Of a stretch of 64,000 bases of DNA, positions 49,338 to 58,919 are shown in pieces; positions within the stretch are counted from its first letter, which is position 1, and the number at the start of each line of letters is the position of its first letter. The notes beneath the pieces were generated by a model. The model made no database searches. It was not told the origin of the DNA and worked only from the letters and a program-made list of their open reading frames with translations. The position numbers were made by a program, and so were the translations under genes. The stretch comes from Pseudomonas cannabina (GTDB taxonomy: Bacteria; Pseudomonadota; Gammaproteobacteria; Pseudomonadales; Pseudomonadaceae): the NCBI RefSeq assembly GCF_900100365.1, contig NZ_FNKU01000001.1, positions 930,001 to 994,000 on the forward strand, in the 5' to 3' direction.

Positions 49338-49921
49338 ACGGGTGTACTCTCTGCGACTTCCAGGGTCAGGGTGCCAATCCTGCTTGATGCCTTTACCTCG
49401 AGTTCCACTGCAGCCAAGCCATCAATGGCGATATCGCCTCTTGTGCCAAGCTCCATCTGAAACAGATAGCTTCTATCATCCTCGCCAGTCTTGAAAAGAC
49501 TGGCCGGGTACCAGAATTGCAGCTCAAGATACGTTGCGTCCTTGTCGAGCGGCACCCAGGTTTCCCAGATGATGTCTTCGTCTTCAGGTGGCATCCGGGG
49601 GAAAGTGAAATCTTCACTCGCTTTGCCAGCAGGCTTGTTAGTGAGCGTTCCGAAGTGTTCGACGTTCCTGAATTGCCCACGGTCTAGAAAACTCTCATGT
49701 AGCGGGTGGTCTATTTTTTTCACAGGTAATACGCCCCATGGCCGTTTGCTGCTAATGACGTTGAAATGCACGGAGTGTCCACGTACCAGATTGGGCAAGC
49801 GCACTTGTACTGCTGCGCCATTTTGTACCGCCACGCTGTAGTAATCGCCCTTGCCAAGATAACGATTTTCATAATGCACGGTGCCTTTGACATGTATCTG
49901 CGGAGATAGTTGGATTTCCAT
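49334..49921 (-). CDS. Unrecognised soluble protein of the T6SS effector operon
   Basis: 195 residues, rich in aromatic residues and beta-prone stretches (VQVRLPNLVRGHSVHFNVI, YLELQFWYPASLF). No signal peptide or membrane segment. It originally started 15 nt after the effector stop codon (49937-49939) and is translationally coupled to the membrane protein. It may be an adaptor or a second immunity factor; no family recognised. Confidence 0.7.
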   Translation of the reverse strand: MEIQLSPQIHVKGTVHYENRYLGKGDYYSVAVQNGAAVQVRLPNLVRGHSVHFNVISSKRPWGVLPVKKIDHPLHESFLDRGQFRNVEHFGTLTNKPAGKASEDFTFPRMPPEDEDIIWETWVPLDKDATYLELQFWYPASLFKTGEDDRSYLFQMELGTRGDIAIDGLAAVELEVKASSRIGTLTLEVAESTPV

Positions 49922-50068
49922 CAGTGCGCGTATTTCTTAGCTCTCACCGTTGGTAGTTTCGGTATAGCGATAGTCTATAGTTCTGGACCAGCAGCACTTG
50001 CGTAGCCACCAGCCAACACTGTCTTGCTTAAAGTAATTGAGCGCCATCGTAGTAAAAAGATAAATTAA

Positions 50069-50167
50069 GGAGGCGCTGATTTATTCGATTTTTCGTCCCT
50101 GCAACGCTCTGGAGGCCTTGATTTATCTGGGGGCAACAGCTGGGTTTTAGAATAAATCAGCGTCTCC
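50069..50167 (-). mobile_element. 99-bp MITE, copy A
   Basis: Terminal inverted repeats of about 18 bp (GGAGRCGCTGATTTATTC and its complement), flanked by TTAA on both sides. No coding capacity. It lies in the former 3' end of the T6SS effector gene. Element sequence identical to copy B. P. syringae carries an abundant 100-bp MITE (MITEPsy1 in my memory) that this may be. Confidence 0.9.
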
Positions 50168-50303
50168 TTAAGCCTGTTACTAGTAGCGCTACGCTGAACC
50201 ACGGATTCACAACGATAAATGTAAGAGTGCTAGCAGGAAAAAAACCTGCGATCAACTGAGCGGCTGACCCTATTCCCATTAAGCCTACAGAGATGATCTT
50301 TAA

Positions 50304-50402
50304 GGAGGCGCTGATTTATTCGATTTTTCGTCCCTGCAACGCTCTGGAGGCCTTGATTTATCTGGGGGCAACAGCTGGGTTTTAGAATAAATCAGCGTCT
50401 CC
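50304..50402 (-). mobile_element. 99-bp MITE, copy B
   Basis: Same sequence and orientation as copy A, again with TTAA direct repeats. Its end supplies the codons AGA CGC TGA, which now terminate the T6SS effector. Only 136 bp separate it from copy A, and that stretch is fully open coding sequence of the original gene. Confidence 0.9.
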
Positions 50403-52935
50403 TTAAATCCAGCCAGTTTTTTTCTTCTGACGTTTTAACCCCCGCTGAATCATCCAAGATGTCAAATATTTCTAATATAGCCGCCGCTATCCCTAACGCC
50501 CCCATCGCTATCATTGAGCCTCTGAACCCACTTATCGCTTCGCCCCATACAACATTGCCCTTCGCCTTCCAGTACCCCGCCGACTTGTCGAGAATCCCGA
50601 CATTCTTGCCATCGATCAGTACCGGCTTCGCATCCTTGATCACGTTCCACGGTGCCTCGACAAACACCGCCATCAACAGGTTGAAGCTGTACCCCAAACC
50701 GTAAGTAACCTTGCCGATATCCTTCACACTGAAATCGCCATCCGTGGTCAGATCACGATACGTCAGGGCAGTGTTGATGAAGTTGAGCATGATCACGCCC
50801 CAGGTGATCGAGCCTGCAATACCGCCCAGGTTGTCGAGCCAGCGTTTGGCCTGGGCGAGCCAGTCTTTGGTTATCGCTTTGCCGGTCTGGGTGTATTGGC
50901 GAATCTCGTTCTGCAACTGTTTTGCGTACTCGTTGTTCTGGAAGTCGAGCAGGGTGGGCAGGCTCAGTTCGTGCGCGCGCAGTTTCTGTTGATGGGCCGC
51001 CAGGTCGCGCGCGATGCTTTTTCGGGATTTGTAGGCAGTTGGGTACTGCCAGCTGCGGCGCGTATCACGGATCTGTTGGTCGAGCACCCGCCACTGGCGT
51101 AGCCACTGTTTCAATTGGGTAATGACGTGTTGATTGATCGCGATGTGCGCCGGCGAGTCGAGCAGCACCTGGCCGATCAGCAGCGTACGAATCAGTGCGA
51201 CGATGTTTTGCTGTTTGCCCATCGCGAGGCGGCTGTCGATGGGCACCCAGGCCAGCAGGATGCTTTCGAGTGTCGCTTTGCCTGTGCCGCGAGCCAGTTC
51301 GCCGAGGGCTTTGAAGGTGTCTTGAACCGGCTGTTTCAGCGCCTTCATCCACGGCTTGTCGGCAAAGCCCTGATGATTCAGCGCGCTGTTGAGTTCGCCG
51401 ATGCGGGTGGCCAGATTGGTGACGTCGCCGAGGCCGTTCAACAGTGCATCGGCTTCCTGATGCAGGGCATGTTTCAGCGCGGGCGAAAAGCCGTAGCTCA
51501 AGGTGCCGAACAGGCTGCTGGTGTTGGCTTCCTGCTCGGCGAGCCAGGCCGTGGCCGCGTCATCCTGGGCGTAGATGATTTGCAGGTTGAGCATGATCAT
51601 CTGCAAATACAGCAGGTTTTTCGGGTTTGTGGTGTCGATGAACAGTTTGAGCGGTTCAGTGCCCAAGTGGGTCGCCCAGTGCTGGAAATCGCTTTGCGTA
51701 TCACGCACCTGTTGCAGGAGTTTGTCTCCGGTCGGCAGGTGCTGCAACAGGTACTGACGCGCACCGCTCAGATCGACTTCGCGCCGCCATTTGTGGCGAT
51801 CTTTCCACGCCTGCGCGCCCTCATCGGTCGGCGCGCTGCCGTAACGCGTGTGAATCGTCCTGCGCATGTCCGGGCTCTTGAACACGTCCGGCAGCAACAG
51901 CAGGCCTCCGGGGACGGTGTTGCCGCCGATCTGCGCCTCTTCAAAATCGCATTGCTCAAAGTAAGCTTCAATCTCGCTCAAATACTGGTGTGTGAGCAGC
52001 GCATCGCCACGCACCGAGGCGGGCAGTTTCTCCGGTTCGCCTTCTGCGCCGCACAGCGTGGTGACGGTCTGGGCGATCTGGATCTTGTGTTCGTGTTCGG
52101 CTTGCCAGCTGCGATAAGCCGCCTGATCGGTGGCCAGTTGCATGCCCAGGTCGTTGAAAACGGCGAGCGGGTCGTCTAGGGCGATGAACAGCGAACTGTC
52201 CTGATCGTCGACGCTGCCCCGCCAGAAAACGTCGGCGCCGAGCGGTGAAAACAGTGATGCGGCCTCGTCGCTTGATGAGGGTTGTAGAGTCGGAATCGCC
52301 GAATCTGCAAAGCGCCCATCCTCAACCACCTTGCCTTCGTCGATATCCGCGACCGCCTCGGCGATGCGATCCAGCGGCAGGGTGTCGGGCTCGGCCATGG
52401 TGATGCAATAGCGTTTCAGGTCCAGCGCCTTCATCCACAGCGCACGGCTTGGCGGGTTGGAGCGCATGTGCTCGCAAAGGCGCCATGTCCACTGCACGGG
52501 GGAAAAGGCGATGTGCAGGCGGTTATCGCGCGGGTAGAGCAGAAAGGGCTGACCGTCGCCGGTGCCGTTTCGCTGGTCGCTGCCGATGTGCGCGTCGGTC
52601 CAGACGATGCGGCTCAGATGGCCGTCGATGGCTGAGACCTTGTATTCATGCAGCATATCAGCCGTTTCGTCGAACACGTAAACGTAACCGTCGTACAGCT
52701 GGCGCAGGTTGTAACTGCGTGTTTTCAAGGTTGGCAGGCGTGTCCACTTGCCATCTTTGGACAGTGGCCTGAGCTTTTCGGGCGCGACGTCGTAACGCGA
52801 GCGATCCAGCGCATAGCGCACCGGCACGATGGCGATGTTCGGACCTCGGAAAGGGCAAAGACTGGTGGCAGTGGCGGGTGTTTTGGGGAAAAGGGTCGCC
52901 AGTCGCTGTTGGCGGGTGCCGTGTTTTTCGGTCAT

Positions 52936-53445
52936 GCGAGGTGCTCTCTGCGCAGAAAACGGGTCATTTCGCCCGAGATAAGTGAGAGCTACGTTCCAAA
53001 ATACGTGCCGCAAATGATTTTATTGTTTTAAAACAAAGACATAGCGAACAAGTGCGAAGAAGATGATCAGTTTCAAGCAAAAAAGCCCTGAATAGCGCGC
53101 AGACGTATGCGCACCTGTGCGCAAGTGCCGTTTATCTCCGTAGGGCGTGAGATGTATGTCGTTGCCTGTTTTTGCCAGGCTGGTGCATGCGCAGCATTTT
53201 GCGCATCAAAGCGTGCGGTCGTTAACACTTCTCATTGGCCAAGGACAGACGACGCAGAGCGTCAGGAACGGCATGCCAACGCATTGGCACGATAAGCGTT
53301 GTTCCGGCCACCTTTCTTCGCGCGCCGACTTTTCGTACAGAGCCTGGGACGGCTACGTGCTACGATTTCATATTGGCAAAGACGCGATATGGCCTCTCTG
53401 TCTGCCTGAGATCCAGAGTCTGAAGGCGGTTAACGAGGAGAAGGA
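52936..53445. other. Divergent intergenic region between T6SS effector and TetR gene
   Basis: About 510 bp holding promoters for both directions. No convincing gene; short frames on the plus strand lack ribosome sites. Confidence 0.5.
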
Positions 53446-53487
53446 ATGATGACCCTGATGCGAACAGTACGACCCCTATGTCTGTGA
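53446..53487 (+). CDS. Possible 13-codon leader peptide overlapping the TetR start
   Basis: ATGATGACC directly follows an unusually strong ribosome site (GAGGAGAAGGA) and reads MMTLMRTVRPLCL before TGA. Its last 10 bases overlap the TetR start, which itself has no clear ribosome site. This arrangement suggests translational coupling. It may also simply be a misplaced start. Confidence 0.4.
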   Translation: MMTLMRTVRPLCL

Positions 53488-54110
53488 AGTCCGATGCACC
53501 TCTGCCAGCCAAGCGTCGAATCCCCAAAGGCGATCTGCGCAAGGTCGAGATCATCAACGCTGCCATGATCATTTTTGCCCGTGATGGATACGCGGGTGCT
53601 TCATTGACGAATATCGCCAAAGTTGCAGGTATCTCACAGGTAGGCTTGTTGCATCACTTTCCAAACAAGTTGGCCCTGTTGCAGGCCGTTCTCGAGCATC
53701 GAGACCAGTATGTCGCGTCCCGATTGCAGGAGGCGGATCAAGACGGCTCATTGCAAGGTTTTGTGTCGTTCCTGAAGTTGGTCATGAGTTTCAGCATCGA
53801 GGACGCCGCAGTCAGCCAGGCGCTGATGATCATCAACACTGAAAGCCTGTCGGTCACTCACCCGGCGCACCGCTGGTTCAGCGAGCGTTTCGGGATTGTT
53901 CACGGTCATCTTCAGGCTCATCTGAGTTCGCTGATGCAAGCAGGTGCCATCCGGGCGGACATCGATGTGAAGCAGATCAGTATCGAGATTGCTTCGATGA
54001 TGGACGGTATGCAGATTCAGTGGCTCAGGTCGCCGGGAGACGTGCCGATCGAAGGGGCGTTTGCGAGGTTTCTGGAGCGGCTGGAGCGGGATCTGACAAG
54101 CATCGATTGA
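53478..54110 (+). CDS. TetR-family transcriptional regulator
   Basis: 210 residues. HTH region at about 25-70 (ASLTNIAKVAGISQVGLLHHFPNKLALLQAV); a helical ligand-binding C-terminus. It is convergent with the GH3 glycosidase gene, with an inverted repeat between the stops. Target genes cannot be told; the glycosidase/secreted-protein unit or the upstream T6SS module are the nearest candidates. Confidence 0.88.
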   Translation: MSVKSDAPLPAKRRIPKGDLRKVEIINAAMIIFARDGYAGASLTNIAKVAGISQVGLLHHFPNKLALLQAVLEHRDQYVASRLQEADQDGSLQGFVSFLKLVMSFSIEDAAVSQALMIINTESLSVTHPAHRWFSERFGIVHGHLQAHLSSLMQAGAIRADIDVKQISIEIASMMDGMQIQWLRSPGDVPIEGAFARFLERLERDLTSID

Positions 54111-54120
54111 AGGCCATGCA

Positions 54121-54144
54121 ATCGGTGGTCTTTCGACCACCGAT
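54121..54144. terminator. Hairpin between convergent TetR and GH3 genes
   Basis: Ten-base-pair perfect stem ATCGGTGGTC / GACCACCGAT with a TTTC loop. No T run on either side, so it is a weak terminator or a 3'-end protection hairpin. Confidence 0.5.
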
Positions 54145-54167
54145 CACTGCTATTAAGCGGTTACAGC

Positions 54168-56858
54168 TTAATAAGCCTGTTCTGGCTTGACCTGCACTGC
54201 GTTGCGCAGCGGTATCGGCAGGGGGTTGGAATCGCGAGTGGTCAACTGCTCGGGGTAAAGTGCTACCACCGTGCGGTCGAGGGTCAGACTTTCCGAATCC
54301 TTGCCCACCAGCACTTTGAACTTGCCGGGGTCAACCTTCCAGCTCACCGAATCGGCCGAGTAATAAGCGAACGAGCGTGAGTCCAGCGCAATTGTGACTG
54401 TCTTGCTTTCGCCCGGCTTCAGGTAAACCTTGGAAAAGCCTTTCAGCTCTTTCTCCGGACGATCAACCTGAGGCTTTGACGGCTGCACATACAGTTGCGC
54501 CACTTCAAAACCGGCTTTGTCGCCCGTATTGGTGACCGTGAAACTGGCCTGGATGGTCGCGCCCGGTGCCAGTACGTTGCTCGACAGCTTCAGATCGCTG
54601 TACGCATACGTGGTGTAGGAAAGCCCGAAGCCGAATGGGTAAAGCGGCTTGGTGTGTTTCTTGTCGTAACCGCGGTAGCCCAGGTACAGGCCTTCGCTGT
54701 AAGTCATTTCAGTCGGCGGGTTAGGGCTGCTGAAGTAGTACGGCACCGGGTTTGAAAACGACGCGTAGCTCGGGTTGTCCTGCGCCTTCTTATCCAGCGT
54801 GATAGGCAGCTTGCCCGACGGGTTGACCTTGCCGTACAGAATCTCGGCCAAGGCCTGGCCACCTTGCTGACCCGGGAACCAGGCGTGCAGAGAGGCGGCG
54901 ACCTTGTCGGCCCATGGCTGCATGTCCATACCACCACCGCCATGCATGACGACGATGGTTTTCGGGTTGGCTTTCTGAATGAAGCTGATCAGCTCGGACT
55001 GGAATTGTGGCAGTTCGAACGGATGGTCGAGCGACTCGCCTTCGTATTCGAAGTTGCTGCCTGCGGCTACCACGACAGCGTCGTAATCGGCCAGGTTTTT
55101 CGGTGGACGCAACGACGCCCAGCTCATCTGCACGCCGTTCATGCCGCCCAGTACCGGGGTGAAGTTACCCTTCATCCGGCGATATTCCAGACGCACGTTG
55201 TACTCGGTGCCGGCCTTGAGATTTGCCGTCTTGACGGTGCGCGGCACGACCGGAATCAGGTCGAACGAGACTTGCGCGCCGTCATCTTCAAGCACCAGCT
55301 CATCGTTGATCCAGAGTTTGTAAGGCCCGTCGGCACGCACCTTGAACACATGGGCGCCGGAGATCGTCGGTTTGATCTTGCTGGTGAAACGGGCAGAGAA
55401 CGCACCCGGCGCAGGGGTATAACCGCTGACCGTGCTGGCACCGTTATCGGTCATGTTGGTACTGGTGATCCAGTCCAGATTGACACCCGGTTCGATGCGG
55501 GTTGCCACCGGATCGCCCGACAACGAGGTATTGGCATAATACTCGGCTTTCACACCGGTATTGCTGATCGCCTGTTTGTCGGTACCGGGCTGATACCACA
55601 CGGACGACTTTGGATTCAGGCTCATCTGTGGCAGGTAGTCGACATTCGACGCGCTTGAGGCCAATTGCTTGAGCCCGCTCACTTCAGTGACGTAGCTGGC
55701 CGGTGCGGAGTACGCGGTGCCGAACGGCGCGGTGGGCGGCTGCACGGCCATGTCACCGATGACAGCAATCTTTGCGTTTCCTGGCAACGGCAACAGCGGC
55801 TTTTGACCGTCGACGGGTTCATTGCGCAGCAGCACGATGGCTTCCCGGGCAACGTTCAGTGCGGCCAATTGGCCGTATTCACGATGTTCGAGTGGTTGCG
55901 CCTTGTTGATGCCTTTGTCAAAGCCGTAGCTGACCAGTGCCCGCAGGTTTCTGCGCACTTTGTCGTCGATCACGTTCTGATGCAACTGACCGTTCCAGAC
56001 ATAAGGCAGCAGCTTGGCTTCGGTAAACTGGAGCCCGCTCGGCATGTCGATATCGGTGCCTGCCCAGGCACCCTTGAAGGCGTCCTGAACCGAGTTGAAA
56101 TCGCTCATGACGTTGCCCTGAAAACCCCATTGGCCTTTCAGGATGTCAGTGATGAGGTGATGGTTTTCACACGCGTATTCGCCGTTGATCTTGTTGTAGC
56201 CGCACATGATCGACGCGATATTGGCGTTCTTGACCAGCGATTCGAAGCCGGGCAGGTACAGCTCCTGCATCGCGCGTTCATCGATCTTCACATCCAGATA
56301 GTGCCGATTCGCTTCCTGCTCGTTCATCAGGTAATGCTTGGCCGCGGCCTGCACGCCCTGCACCTGAATACCGTTGGTGACCGCAGGCGCCAGGACCGCG
56401 CCGAGGAACGGATCTTCACCACTCATGTACTCGGCTGACCGCCCGTTGAACGGCGTACGGTACAGATTGATGGCGGGTGAAAGCATTTGCTGGCCGCCCT
56501 CGATGCGGGTTTCATAACCAATGGCCAGGCCGAATTCCTTGGCGCGGTTGATGCTCCAGGTGGCTGCGAGGGCGGAGGGCGAAGGATATTGCGCGCCGAA
56601 CGTCTTGCCGCCGACCAGTACACCCATTGCCGAGTCATAGGCGACCGTGCCTTGCAGGTTGAATTTATCCAGCTTGGGGATCATTCGCCCATCGTCGACG
56701 CGCGAGAAGTTGATCTTCTCCGACTGCGTCATGTTATCGAGCATAGCGCCTACGCGCGCCTCGACTTCGTTGCCGGTCATCGGCGTCACGGCAAGCACGG
56801 TGCTCGCCTGGGCCACACTGAGCGCGAGTACGCTCAAGCTTAAGCCTTGTTTGATCAT
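54168..56858 (-). CDS. Secreted GH3 beta-glucosidase with PA14 domain
   Basis: About 896 residues. A signal peptide (SLSVLALSVAQASTVLA) directs it out of the cytoplasm. The GH3 N-terminal barrel has the nucleophile Asp in VMSDFNSV and the substrate-binding KHYLMNEQEANRH. A PA14 domain (about residues 430-560, from VKAEYYANTSL to a WINDELVLEDD region) is inserted in the second GH3 domain, and an Fn3-like module closes the protein (SFTVTNTGDKAGFEVAQLYV). It probably cleaves beta-glucosides from plant material. GTG two codons upstream (56864) with AAGGA 8 nt before it is an equally good start. Confidence 0.92.
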   Translation of the reverse strand: MIKQGLSLSVLALSVAQASTVLAVTPMTGNEVEARVGAMLDNMTQSEKINFSRVDDGRMIPKLDKFNLQGTVAYDSAMGVLVGGKTFGAQYPSPSALAATWSINRAKEFGLAIGYETRIEGGQQMLSPAINLYRTPFNGRSAEYMSGEDPFLGAVLAPAVTNGIQVQGVQAAAKHYLMNEQEANRHYLDVKIDERAMQELYLPGFESLVKNANIASIMCGYNKINGEYACENHHLITDILKGQWGFQGNVMSDFNSVQDAFKGAWAGTDIDMPSGLQFTEAKLLPYVWNGQLHQNVIDDKVRRNLRALVSYGFDKGINKAQPLEHREYGQLAALNVAREAIVLLRNEPVDGQKPLLPLPGNAKIAVIGDMAVQPPTAPFGTAYSAPASYVTEVSGLKQLASSASNVDYLPQMSLNPKSSVWYQPGTDKQAISNTGVKAEYYANTSLSGDPVATRIEPGVNLDWITSTNMTDNGASTVSGYTPAPGAFSARFTSKIKPTISGAHVFKVRADGPYKLWINDELVLEDDGAQVSFDLIPVVPRTVKTANLKAGTEYNVRLEYRRMKGNFTPVLGGMNGVQMSWASLRPPKNLADYDAVVVAAGSNFEYEGESLDHPFELPQFQSELISFIQKANPKTIVVMHGGGGMDMQPWADKVAASLHAWFPGQQGGQALAEILYGKVNPSGKLPITLDKKAQDNPSYASFSNPVPYYFSSPNPPTEMTYSEGLYLGYRGYDKKHTKPLYPFGFGLSYTTYAYSDLKLSSNVLAPGATIQASFTVTNTGDKAGFEVAQLYVQPSKPQVDRPEKELKGFSKVYLKPGESKTVTIALDSRSFAYYSADSVSWKVDPGKFKVLVGKDSESLTLDRTVVALYPEQLTTRDSNPLPIPLRNAVQVKPEQAY

Positions 56859-56917
56859 GGACACGGAGCTATTCCTTACGTAAGGCCTTGGAGAAGTGGG
56901 GTGCAACAACGACCGGC

Positions 56918-57166
56918 TCAACGCTTTTCATTGCCGGCGGGGGCGTCTGCCGTCTCGATCGGGGCATCGACAATGGTCTGAGCGCCGCCGGGTGTTTTTT
57001 GAGCGGCGCTATCAGCCCCGGTGATGCGCTCGCGCTGGGTATCGACCTGCACGCGGCGCTCGCTGGATGTCTCGGGCAGAGGGTTATCCTTGTCAGCGGC
57101 GGACACGGAAAAGGCGCTGAGGCAAGTCAGCAAGGTGGCAACAACAGGCAGCAAGCGTCTGGCCAT
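56918..57166 (-). CDS. Small exported protein upstream of the GH3 gene
   Basis: 82 residues. Clear signal peptide (LLPVVATLLTCLSAFSVSAA), then a hydrophilic, low-complexity mature part rich in Glu, Thr, Ala and Arg. GGAG lies about 9 nt before the ATG. It is on the same strand and 59 bp before the glycosidase, so probably co-transcribed. No family recognised. Confidence 0.65.
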   Translation of the reverse strand: MARRLLPVVATLLTCLSAFSVSAADKDNPLPETSSERRVQVDTQRERITGADSAAQKTPGGAQTIVDAPIETADAPAGNEKR

Positions 57167-57226
57167 CGGGACAATCTCCGAATAGAAGTGTGAGGCACAT
57201 GGGTAGGTCCGCCAGCAGCTCAGGAC

Positions 57227-57480
57227 AGTTAGCGGATAGTTTCAAATACAGGTGATGAGCAAAAACTACAGAGGAATAAAAATACACGAATGCGATTTTA
57301 AATAGCTGAAAATTGATTTTTTGTGATCTTGATTTGTTTGCTAAATTCGATTTAATTTAATGGTTTTTTGTTTTTTACCGCAATAAGTCACCATCTTTAT
57401 TGGTTTAAAAGAAATTATTATTCTTTTATCAAAACAGAGTGTTCGCTCTGTTTTTGCGGTTAATTGTCCTTTGCAGACGA
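57227..57480. other. AT-rich accessory strip
   Basis: Base composition falls sharply relative to the GC-rich surroundings (runs of TTTT/AAAA, roughly three quarters AT by eye around 57290-57430). No gene is seen. Such strips are common around horizontally acquired effector loci and would be targets for H-NS-like silencing proteins. Confidence 0.6.
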
Positions 57481-57539
57481 GCGCGCACCGCGGATGAGCG
57501 CAAGTATGGCCAGCCCTTGAATACCGGCGGCCAGCGTCA

Positions 57540-57879
57540 ATGTCAGCACGCGGGCCACCTGCTGAGGGGGAACTCGACCTGTACAATCAGCCCGAGCGAT
57601 ATCGCAGCGGCCAGGTTGCGCAGATGAGCAAAGGATTTTTAAACCGTGATCCGTTCAGCTGCGTGCTGTGCGGAGCGCGGATGGTTTATACCGGGGCGGT
57701 GGTGGGTCTGACAGTGCAGGGCTTGGTCAACAATGCCCAAAACATCGCGCAATTGAGGTACGTGCGGGACTGATGCGGGAGAGGTGCACCTGACATTCAC
57801 GAAACACCCAGCCTCAGCGCCACGTTGGTATCACGCCGAGGGGCCTTTTCGTATGGGCATCATTGAAATTCCTATACAT
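57540..57879 (+). mobile_element. Remnant of an IS91/IS801-family element (transposase C-terminus and ori end)
   Basis: An open stretch to 57773 encodes LNRDPFSCVLCGARMVYTGAV and GLVNNAQNIAQLRYV, which I recognise as the C-terminal zinc-ribbon end of IS801-like (IS91 family) transposases. The rest of the gene is missing. Downstream the sequence ends in GGCATCATTGAAATTCCT and TACAT, directly followed by CAAG (57880-57883), the tetranucleotide at which IS91-type elements abut at their ori end. A near-identical end recurs at 59377-59410. Confidence 0.65.
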
Positions 57880-57961
57880 CAAGCAGACGACTGTCGATTG
57901 GACAGGTCATCGCCTTTTCCTGCACCGTGGTGTCCACGATCACCCGCGACCTCCAACGCAG

Positions 57962-58907
57962 CTATCCATCAGACCGAGAATAGTTGTTAAGGTGAACGTC
58001 GGTATGGCCGCTTGAAAGCGCTGTTGCGTAGTAATCTTCGAATGATCGGTAAACTGGCACGATTCCGCCGCCGTAGTCGTGTGTGGCGTACCACATCGAC
58101 GGATTCCCATAGCCCAGTGATTCTATGACAGGTCGAGCCTCCTTAAAATAGTTGACCATGTCTTCGATCGTTCCATACTCTGCTCTTTCGGCGTTATGAG
58201 CCGCGCGCCGCTGACCTATTCGTCCCTGCTGGAAGCTGGAGCGGATCTCCGCAATTTCCTTGGCCCGGCTCAGGTTGGAGAGTTCAACCAATAATATATT
58301 GAGCGATTGATAGTGGCTTCCTTGAACGTTGCTTGCTGTTGTCTCTGTCAAGGCAATAGACCGAGTTGCCGGTACTGTTGCGGCATGCCCAAAGGAATGA
58401 CCGATCTCACTGTCTGGCACGATCCTTATCGTGACACCCCCTTCGCCCGCAACGGTGTTCATTCTTTTTCTGAACGTGCTTGATGCTTTGTAGATCTCTT
58501 CTGCCATTGTCAGCAGATGGTCGATGCGCGGATCTTTGTCAGGATTTCTTACTTGCGCAATAACATTGCGCCAGCGGGTATCCGTTGTCCTGCGAAGCGG
58601 CGTTTCCGAGTTCAGGCCTAGGGAGACGCTGATTTATTCTAAAACCCAGCTGTTGCCCCCAGATAAATCAAGGCCTCCAGAGCGTTGCAGGGACGAAAAA
58701 TCGAATAAATCAGCGTCTCCCTAGGTTTCGCATCTGGTCAGAGCGATCAAGAAAATCATCTCGTGCCTCGGCGGAAAGTTGATACGCCGAGGTCAGGGTT
58801 TGGCCGCTTACACTGTGCGCCGGTGTGAACGAACCCGATACGTGTCGAGGGCTGACTGGCGGACTGTATACATAATGGGAGCCGGAAGTGCCACAAACAT
58901 TACCCAT
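57962..58907 (-). pseudogene. Type III effector: HopF-like N-terminus with a different C-terminal domain, split by MITE C
   Basis: The N-terminal part starts MGNVCGTSGSHYVYSPP, closely like HopF2 (MGNICGTSGS...), including the Gly2 myristoylation signal; the in-frame TTG two codons earlier is a weaker start. It is interrupted at 58722 by MITE C. Removing the MITE and one CTAG restores a 280-residue frame (QMRNLGLNSETPLRR). The C-terminal part does not look like the HopF ADP-ribosyltransferase fold: it has LLVELSNLSRAKEIAEI and AERAEYGTIEDM, an E-L-x-N plus later acidic pattern seen in some bacterial toxins. HopBB1 is a candidate identity that I cannot confirm. Transcribed after the chaperone gene from a Hrp box. 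Presently only about 66 residues plus stop are made from the first fragment. Confidence 0.8.
58622..58720 (+). mobile_element. 99-bp MITE, copy C
   Basis: The same element as copies A and B in inverse orientation, differing by one base in the outer repeat (GGAGACGC on both ends). Flanked by CTAG direct repeats. Targets TTAA, TTAA and CTAG all fit YTAR, the target of IS5-type transposases, suggesting mobilisation by an IS5-family element not present in this window. Confidence 0.9.
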
Positions 58908-58919
58908 AGACAATACCTC

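Larger units (their letters stand above)
49937..52935 (-). pseudogene. VasX/MIX-type type VI secretion effector, C-terminus broken by two MITEs
   Basis: The present frame stops at 50392 inside MITE copy B after 847 residues, ending NWLDL then RRR from the element. Removing both MITEs and one TTAA each gives a continuous 930-residue frame ending at a TAA at 49937-49939, just before the next gene. The N-terminus (CPFRGPNIAIVPVRYALD and LRQLYDGYVYVFDE, residues 77-90) matches the VasX N-terminal/MIX marker of T6SS effectors. The middle is helical; near the C-terminus lie hydrophobic segments (SITWGVIMLNFINTALTY, YGLGYSFNLLMAVFVEA, GSMIAMGALGIAAAILEIF), and the lost 86 residues add two more. This suggests a membrane-disrupting toxin. 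Start ATG with GAGAG upstream. Confidence 0.85.

Noticed and set aside
53107..53449. Short plus-strand frames before the TetR gene
   Set aside because: No start signals or domain content; region is better explained as a divergent promoter region.
57439..57627. 62-codon frame in the AT-rich/IS91 border
   Set aside because: No ribosome site, mixed composition across the junction and no recognisable motif.
50069..58720. Repeated 99-bp sequences considered as CRISPR repeats or REP elements
   Set aside because: Only three copies, two close and one 8 kb away in the other orientation, with terminal inverted repeats and 4-bp target duplications: this is a MITE pattern.
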